Shown: positions 1 to 4,672 of the stretch, one piece after another
How positions within the stretch are numbered: the first letter of the stretch is position 1
Layout: each line of letters opens with the position of its first letter
Source of the DNA: Candidatus Woesebacteria bacterium
GTDB lineage: Bacteria; Patescibacteriota; Microgenomatia; UBA8517
Reading direction: 5' to 3'
Length of the DNA: 5,613 nucleotides
NCBI GenBank assembly: GCA_026394855.1
Contig: JAPLZT010000064.1
Span: 1 to 5,613 of the forward strand
Position numbers and translations under genes: made by a program
The notes under the pieces: model-generated
The model's input: the letters and a program-made list of their open reading frames with translations, nothing else
Database searches by the model: none
What the model was told of the DNA's origin: nothing

Positions 1-418
1 AAGGGGTACAGGTGTCAGGGTGGGAAAGATATATTTAGATATAGTATTTCCGGAAGAGGCAAGGAAAGAAGCAGAATCAAATGATAATTCACTGGTAATT
101 GACTTAAAATACGGCAGTTTTGAAGCTATTTTACCGGGGGACGCTCCAAAAGAAATCTTAAATAAGGTTTCAGTAAATATACCTCTCAAGTATATCAAGC
201 TATCTCATCACGGAAGTAAGACCGGCACCGATGCATTTATCTTAGACAACTTCATGCCTAAGTTGGCAATTATTTCGGTAGGTAAGAATAACTATGGCCA
301 CCCGGCTGAAGAAGTATTAAATCTTTTAAAAGAAAAAGGCATAAAAACACTAAGAACGGATGAAATTGGGGATATAGAGGTTGAAAGTGATGGGATCAAC
401 TTTTGGATTGATCCATGA
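1..418 (+). CDS. ComEC-type metallo-beta-lactamase-fold domain, 3' end of gene
   Basis: This is the C-terminal part of a metallo-beta-lactamase-fold protein like the last domain of ComEC/Rec2, the inner-membrane channel for single-stranded DNA uptake in natural transformation. The frame is open to the left edge (first full codon at 2), and the codons before the GTG at 20 already read like this domain (RGTGVRVGKIYLDIVFP), so the true start lies upstream and GTG 20 is not chosen. Visible landmarks are an LPGD metal-site motif (Asp codon at 140), LSHHGSKTGT (His codons at 206 and 209) and SVGKNNYGHP (His at 299), in the order and spacing usual for ComEC. The gene ends with TGA at 416-418. Membrane segments and the N-terminal OB region are outside the window, so a stand-alone hydrolase of the same fold is possible. 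The fold is nearly certain; the ComEC assignment is likely. Confidence 0.82.
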   Translation, partial: RGTGVRVGKIYLDIVFPEEARKEAESNDNSLVIDLKYGSFEAILPGDAPKEILNKVSVNIPLKYIKLSHHGSKTGTDAFILDNFMPKLAIISVGKNNYGHPAEEVLNLLKEKGIKTLRTDEIGDIEVESDGINFWIDP

Positions 419-503
419 GGATAATTGTTTCATCTTTCAGCCTCAAATTATTTGTTTTGGTTTTGAGTTCTCCAACTACGCGATTCCATAAGTTACAAGG
501 TAT

Positions 504-546
504 GGGAATACACCATGGTTCTTTAGACCCTTGTATTCTTTTCTTT
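504..546 (+). terminator. Probable intrinsic terminator downstream of the ComEC-type gene
   Basis: GAATACA (506-512) can pair with TGTATTC (532-538), extended by two G-U pairs at the base. A smaller inner helix, GGTT (517-520) with GACC (526-529), sits inside, and the stem is followed directly by TTTTCTTT (539-546). The stem is AU-rich and the inner part is joined by an asymmetric loop, so it is not very strong. It is well placed, about 90 bases after the stop codon and before the next promoter signals. Called by eye, without a folding calculation. Confidence 0.4.
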
Positions 547-574
547 AGTTTTTCAGTCTGTTGATTTAACTCGC

Positions 575-632
575 TTGACACTACAAACTGATTTTAGATC
601 TATGTTTTCAAAAAGTAATAGTGTAGTAGAAT
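575..632 (+). promoter_or_regulatory. Candidate promoter(s) for the NYN-domain gene
   Basis: Two alternatives are visible. A perfect -35 hexamer TTGACA lies at 575-580, but the sequence 17-18 bases further on (ATCTAT/TCTATG, 598-604) is a poor -10. A better -10, TAGAAT (627-632), is preceded by TTTTCA (605-610) at 16-base spacing. It would start transcription at or next to the ATG at 638, giving a leaderless message. No Shine-Dalgarno sequence precedes that ATG, which fits the second option. Confidence 0.35.
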
Positions 633-637
633 AAATT

Positions 638-1132
638 ATGATTAAAAAAGAAAATTATGCTTTTATTGACTCACAGAATTTAAATTTAGGGATTCGTGAT
701 CAGGGCTGGAAGCTGGATTTTAAAAGGTTTCGTGTCTATTTAAAAGATAGATATAAAGTTTCAAAGGCATTTTTATTTATCGGTTATATTAAGGAAAACC
801 ATGAGCTGTATACCTTTCTCAAGAGAACTGGATATAAACTCATTTTTAAGCCAGTATTGCAACAAGGGGGAGAGGTTAAGGGTAATGTTGACGCAGAATT
901 AGTGCTTCACTCTATGATTGAGTTTCCAAATTATGATAAAGCAGTGATTGTATCGGGGGACGGAGATTTTCATTGTTTGGTTGAATACCTTCTTAAAAAA
1001 GGTAAGCTGTTAAAAGTTGTGATCCCAAATAAGTATAAATACTCGGCTCTTTTAAGAAGATTTGGTAAACTATTAGATTTCTTAAATTTACAGAGGAATG
1101 TATTGGCGCAAAAAAAGAGGCATAATCCTTAA
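638..1132 (+). CDS. NYN-domain (LabA/DUF88-like) putative ribonuclease
   Basis: This 164-residue protein consists almost entirely of a NYN domain, a PIN-like fold predicted to be a metal-dependent RNase. The acidic cluster expected in the family is present: Asp11 in FIDSQN near the N-terminus, Asp85 in KGNVDAEL, and Asp108 and Asp110 in VSGDGDF. The C-terminal part (VVIPNKYKYSALLRRF) is also typical. It has no signal peptide or membrane segment, so it should be cytoplasmic. The RNA target is unknown. An in-frame stop at 632-634 fixes the start at ATG 638, and no Shine-Dalgarno sequence precedes it. It lies upstream of argS on the same strand, separated by 61 bases and a hairpin. The family assignment is firm; the substrate cannot be inferred. 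Confidence 0.85.
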   Translation: MIKKENYAFIDSQNLNLGIRDQGWKLDFKRFRVYLKDRYKVSKAFLFIGYIKENHELYTFLKRTGYKLIFKPVLQQGGEVKGNVDAELVLHSMIEFPNYDKAVIVSGDGDFHCLVEYLLKKGKLLKVVIPNKYKYSALLRRFGKLLDFLNLQRNVLAQKKRHNP

Positions 1133-1157
1133 ACACACGGCTTAAGGGTAGCCTCTT
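1111..1157. terminator. Two-part hairpin after the NYN gene; U-tract only on the minus strand
   Basis: An outer stem AAGAGGC (1115-1121) / GCCTCTT (1151-1157) encloses an inner stem of about 8 bp (1125-1132 with 1142-1149, including CCTTAA/TTAAGG) with a 9-base loop. It overlaps the NYN stop codon at 1130-1132. On the plus strand the stem is followed by TATC, a poor U-tract. Read on the minus strand it is followed by six T (complement of 1111-1116), the classic terminator form. It may stop antisense transcription, or act as a weak bidirectional terminator or mRNA 3'-end stabiliser. Confidence 0.45.
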
Positions 1158-1193
1158 ATCGTGATAGTGAAAATGTATCATTTTTGAAGAAAT

Positions 1194-2927
1194 ATGTCAA
1201 GTACAAAAGAACAAATAATTAAGGCCCTACAGGCAATAACAGCATTCAAGAACACTCCGCGATTTGATCGCGGAGATGAATTGAACGCTGATATGTCATC
1301 CTCGTTTGGACGCGGAAACCGCGGACTTAAGTCCGCGGAGGATGTCATAACCGGAGTTAAGGAGATTAATTTGGAGTTTCCTGAAAATGAAGCTTTTGGC
1401 GATTATTCCACAAATATTGCCCTTCTAAACAAAAACCTGAATATTGATGAACTAGTTGAGAAATTCAATAGATTGGACCTTCCTGTCAAGGCTGAAGCGA
1501 GGGGTAGATTTATTAATTTCTGGTTAAAAAAAGAGGTACTAGTTGATAGTTTGATACACAACGATATACCTGCCATTGGTAAGGGAAAAACTGTTATTAT
1601 CGATTATTCTTCACCTAATATTGCCAAGCCTTTTGGAATAGGGCATCTAAGATCAACCATCATAGGACAGGCTCTTTATAATCTATATAAGTTTCTGGGT
1701 TATGAAGTTATCGGAGACAATCATTTGGGAGATTGGGGAACGCAGTTTGGTAAGCTTCTATATATGATTACTGCGGGTAATGTATCCGATTTTGATATTT
1801 CAAAGCTTGAAGAAATTTATGTCGAATTTCATCGGCTGGCCGAGAAAGATCCTACGCTTGAAGAAAAAGCAAGGGAATGGTTTAAGAAACTTGAAGAAGG
1901 GGATAGCCAAGCAAGAGAAATCTGGCAAAAATGCGTAGATATTTCATTGGAAGAATTTGAGAGGGTCTATGAACTTTTGGGAGTAAAAATTGATTTTGCA
2001 TTCGGTGAAAGCTATTACGGAAGTGAAATGAAGGAATTATTAGGCAATCCTTCTATTCTAAAGCATGTCTCGGAAGGGGAGGATGGGGCCAAAATTATCG
2101 ATTTATCCGGTAAAAGCATTAATACTCCTTTAATGCTTCTTAAGGGTGACGGGGGAACCACATATGCAACCCGTGATTTAGCAACAATTGCCTTCAGGGT
2201 CAGGAAATGGAATCCGGATATCATTATTTATGAGGTGGGAGCAGAGCAGTCGTTTTACTTTAAGCAGCTTTTTGCCGCTGCAAGACTATTAGGCTTAGTA
2301 GATAAAAAAATTGAATTTGTTCATACGGCCCACGGACTTTATTTGGCGGAGGATGGTAAGAAGTTTGCAACCAGAGAAGGAAAAACTATCAGGTTGGATG
2401 AAGTTTTGAATGAAGCAATTTCGAGAGCGGAAAAATTAGGCAACAGTGACGAAAAAACAGCCCAGCAAGTGGGAATCGGGGCAATTAAGTATTTTGATTT
2501 AATGCATTCAGTCCAAAGCAATGTCGTTTTTGATTGGGAGAAGATGATGAATTTGGAAGGAAACTCGGGGCCATATCTTCAATATACGGTTGCTCGGACA
2601 AATTCTGTCCTCGCAAAATCTACAAATCTACAAATATCCAAATCTGCAAATAGTTTTGGGAAAGAAATTAACGAAGAAGAAATGAGAATCTTGAGAACTT
2701 TAGTCCGATTTCCTGAGATAATTGCCACTGCGGCAATTAATTACTCACCCAATACTTTATGCAGCTATTTGTACGATTTAGCCCAAAAATTTAACTCTTT
2801 CTACAACAAGCATAAAATTATCGGGGGAGAAAACGAAGAATTTAAGATTCTTTTGGCTAAAGGAACCTCTCAAGTTTTGAAAACCGGTCTAAAACTATTA
2901 GGAATTGAAACCCCGGAAAGAATGTAG
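1194..2927 (+). CDS. argS: Arginyl-tRNA synthetase (EC 6.1.1.19)
   Basis: This cytoplasmic class I synthetase charges tRNA-Arg with arginine using ATP. At 577 residues it is about the family size. An N-terminal tRNA D-loop recognition domain (about 1-125) carries the GDYSTNIAL signature at 69-77. The catalytic Rossmann domain follows, with SSPNIAKPFGIGHLRST (139-155), the HIGH region written GIGH, and GDNHLGDWGTQFG (174-186). A degenerate KMSKS equivalent, KFATREGK, is at 390-397. The DALR-type anticodon-binding domain runs from about 456 to the family-typical end ETPERM. An in-frame TGA at 1185 fixes the start at ATG 1194; only a weak GAAG lies upstream. Two oddities: residues about 17-53 are encoded by a palindrome-rich in-frame insert, and residues 476-486 by an 8-base tandem repeat. 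The downstream DUF1003 gene converges with 3 bases between stop codons. Confidence 0.97.
   Translation: MSSTKEQIIKALQAITAFKNTPRFDRGDELNADMSSSFGRGNRGLKSAEDVITGVKEINLEFPENEAFGDYSTNIALLNKNLNIDELVEKFNRLDLPVKAEARGRFINFWLKKEVLVDSLIHNDIPAIGKGKTVIIDYSSPNIAKPFGIGHLRSTIIGQALYNLYKFLGYEVIGDNHLGDWGTQFGKLLYMITAGNVSDFDISKLEEIYVEFHRLAEKDPTLEEKAREWFKKLEEGDSQAREIWQKCVDISLEEFERVYELLGVKIDFAFGESYYGSEMKELLGNPSILKHVSEGEDGAKIIDLSGKSINTPLMLLKGDGGTTYATRDLATIAFRVRKWNPDIIIYEVGAEQSFYFKQLFAAARLLGLVDKKIEFVHTAHGLYLAEDGKKFATREGKTIRLDEVLNEAISRAEKLGNSDEKTAQQVGIGAIKYFDLMHSVQSNVVFDWEKMMNLEGNSGPYLQYTVARTNSVLAKSTNLQISKSANSFGKEINEEEMRILRTLVRFPEIIATAAINYSPNTLCSYLYDLAQKFNSFYNKHKIIGGENEEFKILLAKGTSQVLKTGLKLLGIETPERM
1255..1275. repeat. 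Perfect 9-bp inverted repeat with a 3-base loop
   Basis: CTCCGCGAT (1255-1263) and ATCGCGGAG (1267-1275) are perfect reverse complements around TTG. This is the first palindrome of the argS insert. Its CTCCGCG arm could also pair with a second CGCGGAG at 1334-1340, so alternative folds are possible. Confidence 0.85.
1293..1348. repeat. 56-base REP-like imperfect inverted repeat with a 20-bp perfect palindrome
   Basis: The outer arms ATGTCATCCTC (1293-1303) and GAGGATGTCAT (1338-1348) pair at 10 of 11 positions. Inside lies the perfect palindrome CCGCGGACTT/AAGTCCGCGG (1319-1338), and a competing stem CGCGG/CCGCG (1311-1315 with 1319-1323). The 7-mer ATGTCAT is also directly repeated at 1293-1299 and 1342-1348, which would suit a target-site duplication. 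The 'GTCATCCT...AGGATG' ends recall intergenic REP-like elements in other bacteria. Family membership is inferred, not tested. Confidence 0.7.
2619..2650 (+). repeat. 8-base tandem repeat tract within argS
   Basis: Four consecutive octamers: TCTACAAA, TCTACAAA, TATCCAAA and TCTGCAAA; the first two are identical and the others are diverged. They encode residues 476-486 (STNLQISKSAN) in the variable linker between the catalytic core and the anticodon-binding domain. That linker tolerates length change. Confidence 0.7.
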
Positions 2928-2930
2928 TTT

Positions 2931-3452
2931 TTATATCTTTAAAGTTTTTTCGGAGAGTCCAAGCTGTTCTTCCAGTTTCCTTTCAATGTATGATGCGTCT
3001 ATTTCCTTAAGCATTTCTTCTATTTCACTATCGTCAATTTTTATGCCTTTGGCGTCTGCTATTTTTTTGACAATTTCTAAAATTTTGGTGGTTTCTTTTT
3101 CAGAATAGAGATTTACCTGAAGTTGGAGTTCCTGTCTTAATTTGTCTATCTGATTTCCTCTGTTCTGACTGATAAGAACAATTACGGTTAAGAATATTGC
3201 TTCTATTGAGACTAAAGAGTTTAAGAAAGAGTGGGGGTATGGATCAAATATGGCAATTCCCTGAACCTTTCCTGTATTTATAAGTACCCAAACTATATAA
3301 ATAAGAACGTTGACAAGAAGAAATCCCACAGTACCAAAGTATGAAGTCAAAAAATCAGCAATTTTTATGGCAAATGGTCTTTTTCTTAAGGCTTCCGCTT
3401 CAAAGCTTTTTATTATTTGATGGCTTTTGTGGTGGCGTATTTCTTTGGACAT
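2931..3452 (-). CDS. DUF1003 family two-pass membrane protein
   Basis: This 173-residue protein of the DUF1003 family has no established function. From the chosen start it has an N-terminal HHKSH segment, a first hydrophobic helix at about 41-60 (GFLLVNVLIYIVWVLIN), the family signature FDPYP (69-73), a second helix at about 76-95 (LNSLVSIEAIFLTVIVLISQ) ending in SQNR, and a charged, probably coiled-coil cytoplasmic tail rich in Glu and Lys. The frame stays open to an ATG at 3485 and another at 3476, but MSKEIRHHKSH at 3452 matches the usual start of the family and has a TATAAT just upstream. It is divergent from the protease gene and convergent with argS, with 3 bases between the stop codons. 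The family call is strong; the start is fairly sure. Confidence 0.85.
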   Translation of the reverse strand: MSKEIRHHKSHQIIKSFEAEALRKRPFAIKIADFLTSYFGTVGFLLVNVLIYIVWVLINTGKVQGIAIFDPYPHSFLNSLVSIEAIFLTVIVLISQNRGNQIDKLRQELQLQVNLYSEKETTKILEIVKKIADAKGIKIDDSEIEEMLKEIDASYIERKLEEQLGLSEKTLKI

Positions 3453-3458
3453 TAATTC

Positions 3459-3485
3459 ATTATATACTATCTCCATGGATTTCAA
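3459..3485 (-). promoter_or_regulatory. Candidate promoter of the DUF1003 gene (minus strand)
   Basis: Read on the minus strand, TATAAT (3464-3459) is a perfect -10. TTGAAA (3485-3480) is a 5-of-6 match to the -35, with a short 15-base spacer. The -10 ends 6 bases before the ATG at 3452, so transcription would begin at or next to the start codon. The -35 lies inside the coding sequence of the divergent protease gene. Confidence 0.45.
3463..3468 (+). promoter_or_regulatory. Candidate -10 element of the M16 protease gene
   Basis: TATACT is a 5-of-6 match to the -10 consensus and ends 6 bases before the ATG at 3475. No convincing -35 is seen at 16-18 bases upstream. It overlaps the minus-strand TATAAT by two bases, so the two divergent promoters would share AT-rich core DNA. 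There is no Shine-Dalgarno sequence. Confidence 0.35.
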
Positions 3486-4335
3486 ACTTCATACACTTTC
3501 TTCAGGTCTAAGAATTCTAACTGTTCCCATGCCGAACCTAGAATCTGTAACTCTTGCAGTCTGGGTAAAAACAGGTTCCAGAAACGAAAGAGAAAATGTG
3601 GGGGGAATTTCCCATTTTCTGGAACACATGGTTTTTAAGGGAAGTAAGATGCGGCCAACTGCAAAAGAAATTTCAAGCGCGGTTGATGCAATTGGGGGAG
3701 AGTTTAACGCAGCAACTTCCAAGGATTGGACCAACTTCTATATTAAAACCAGCGTAGATAATCTGGAAACCGCATTTGATGTGTTAAGCGACATGGTTTT
3801 AAATCCTCTTTTAAAGAAAGATGAAATAGAAAGAGAAAAGGGAACCATTATCCAAGAAATTGCCATGTATGAAGATACTCCCATGGCCAAGATCGGAGAA
3901 GTTTTTGAAAACTTAATATTTTCCGGAAATTCTCTTTCCAAAGACACTGCCGGGACACCCCAAACAGTTAAAAATATCAAAAGAGATGATTTTGTAAGTT
4001 ATAGAAAGATGCATTATTATCCGGAAAATATGCTCATAAGCATTGCCGGTGGAGTTTCCGAAAAGAAAGCCCTGGAGCTTGTTAAAAAGTATTTTGGAAA
4101 TATTCAAAAAAGTTCTAACTCTGAGTTTAAATATCAACCTTTTAAAACTAAACAAACTTCTGCTCAAGTAAAGTTGAAAACAAAAAAAGACGAACAAGCT
4201 CATTTTATTTTGGGATTTTTGGGGGATGGCAAAGGATATAAAGGCAAATATGCTCAAGGTCTTCTTTCTGCAATTTTGGGAGGGGGCATGAGCTCCAGGC
4301 TTTGGATTGAGGTTAGGGAGAGAAGGATAAAATAA
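3475..4335 (+). pseudogene. M16-family zinc peptidase, N-terminal part, truncated by frameshift/deletion
   Basis: This is the first 286 residues of a pitrilysin/insulinase-type (M16) metallopeptidase of the processing-peptidase-like class, normally a little over 400 residues. The inverted zinc motif HFLEH is at 47-51, and the third ligand Glu128 (TIIQEI) lies at the expected 76-residue spacing. The conserved GGGMSSRLW of the second domain begins at 269. Right after EVRERR, where homologues continue 'GLAY...' with substrate-binding residues, the frame reads IK and stops (TAA 4333-4335). Recognisable C-terminal M16 sequence resumes in another frame (4317-4628). The start is ATG 3475 (MDFKLHTLSSGLRI, the usual opening); an upstream in-frame ATG at 3427 lies inside the divergent gene. 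If the break is real, the enzyme is probably inactive; an assembly error is the alternative. Confidence 0.8.
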
Positions 4336-4628
4336 CCGATCACCGTTTACCGATCACCGTTCACGAACTTAAAAATTTCAAAGAATTTCTTAAGGGGCAC
4401 CTTGCTTTGGCATTGGAGGATACCAAAGATGTTTCTTCCTTCTTTTCAGATCAGGTGTTATTCATGGACAAAATATTAACTCCCGAAGAGGTGTTTAAAA
4501 AAGTTGACGGGGTAAGCCTTGATGAAGTCAACTACGAAGCCAAAAGACTATTTGTTCCTTCCCGCTTGAATTTAGCGGTCATAGGGAACTACAATGATAA
4601 AGGTAAATTTGAAAAATTACTTACATAA
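4317..4628 (+). pseudogene. M16-family peptidase, C-terminal remnant in a different frame
   Basis: This frame opens at 4317 after a TAG at 4314 and has no good start codon at its beginning. It reads EKDKITDH, then seven repeat-derived residues, then ELKNFKEFLKGHLALALED and DEVNYEAKRLFVPSRLNLAVIG, the usual ending of M16 peptidases. Compared with remembered homologues, about 45-50 residues after VREKR are missing and the frame is shifted relative to the first part. A TTG at 4407 could initiate a 73-residue product, but nothing supports independent expression. It is best read as the tail of the same gene. Its stop lies 44 bases before ndk. Confidence 0.75.
4336..4363 (+). repeat. Heptanucleotide tandem repeat at the broken junction of the M16 gene
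   Basis: Four heptamers, CCGATCA, CCGTTTA, CCGATCA and CCGTTCA, equal two 14-base units differing at one base. In the frame of the downstream remnant they are in phase, and removing 21 bases (three heptamers, 4344-4364) leaves KITDHELKNFKEF, which looks like an intact M16 segment. Similar heptamer arrays (STRR sequences) are known from cyanobacteria; relatedness is not implied. Confidence 0.8.
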
Positions 4629-4662
4629 GCAAAGCTTGCGACTTTGTCTAAAGCAAAGCTTG
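4627..4662 (+). repeat. Pair of 12-base direct repeats between the M16 remnant and ndk
   Basis: AAGCAAAGCTTG occurs at 4627-4638 and 4651-4662, with 12 bases between. Each copy contains a tiny hairpin (AAGC-AAA-GCTT), and CAAAG (4630-4634) can pair with CTTTG (4642-4646). The first copy overlaps the stop codon of the M16 remnant. The repeats fill nearly all of the spacer before ndk, leaving little room for a normal promoter. Confidence 0.75.
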
Positions 4663-4672
4663 TTAGAATATC

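Larger units (their letters stand above)
1236..1351 (+). repeat. In-frame palindrome-rich insert within argS, flanked by imperfect direct repeats
   Basis: Two 17-base segments starting with ATAAC, at 1236-1252 and 1347-1363, match at about 12 of 17 positions and lie exactly 111 bases (37 codons) apart. The DNA between them is much richer in G+C than the gene (51 of 100 bases at 1251-1350, counted by hand) and packed with inverted repeats. Removing 111 bases would leave KALQAITGVKEINLEFP, which reads like an ordinary ArgRS N-terminus. The insert encodes a polar, glycine/serine/arginine-rich stretch (for example RGDELNADMSSSFGRGNRG), likely a surface loop. Its exact boundaries cannot be fixed without homologues. 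Confidence 0.7.

Noticed and set aside
391..415. GGATCAA/TTGATCC inverted repeat at the end of the ComEC-type gene as a terminator.
   Set aside because: It lies within coding sequence and has no T-tract after it; the hairpin at 504-546 is a better candidate.
416..418. Alternative genetic code (UGA read as Gly), known in some CPR lineages.
   Set aside because: TGA ends both the ComEC-type gene and the winged-helix gene at natural protein ends, and no in-frame TGA occurs in the recognised genes.
396..581. A 61-codon minus-strand frame with a protein-like composition (MSSELNQQTEKLKKRIQGSKE...).
   Set aside because: It has a GTG start without a ribosome-binding site, overlaps the end of the ComEC-type gene by 23 bases, spans the probable plus-strand terminator at 504-546, and resembles no family I know. 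A decayed fragment is possible but unsupported.
1255..1348. CRISPR-like array or tRNA in the palindromic segment of argS.
   Set aside because: There is no regular repeat-spacer pattern and no cloverleaf; the reading frame runs through it without stops.
2905..3108. A plus-strand frame of 67 codons over the 3' part of the DUF1003 gene.
   Set aside because: It is the antisense shadow of a clear family member: serine/isoleucine-rich, with no motif or start signal.
3427..3474. An upstream ATG that would add 16 residues to the M16 protease.
   Set aside because: The extra residues do not match the family opening, the segment overlaps the divergent gene and its promoter, and ATG 3475 gives the normal start.
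3913..4257. A 114-codon minus-strand frame opposite the M16 gene.
   Set aside because: It is a shadow of an AT-rich coding region; the plus strand carries the zinc motif and conserved domain sequence.
4317..4335. Programmed ribosomal frameshift joining the two M16 parts.
   Set aside because: No slippery heptamer or following structure is evident, and about 45-50 conserved residues are missing, so a shift alone would not restore the protein.
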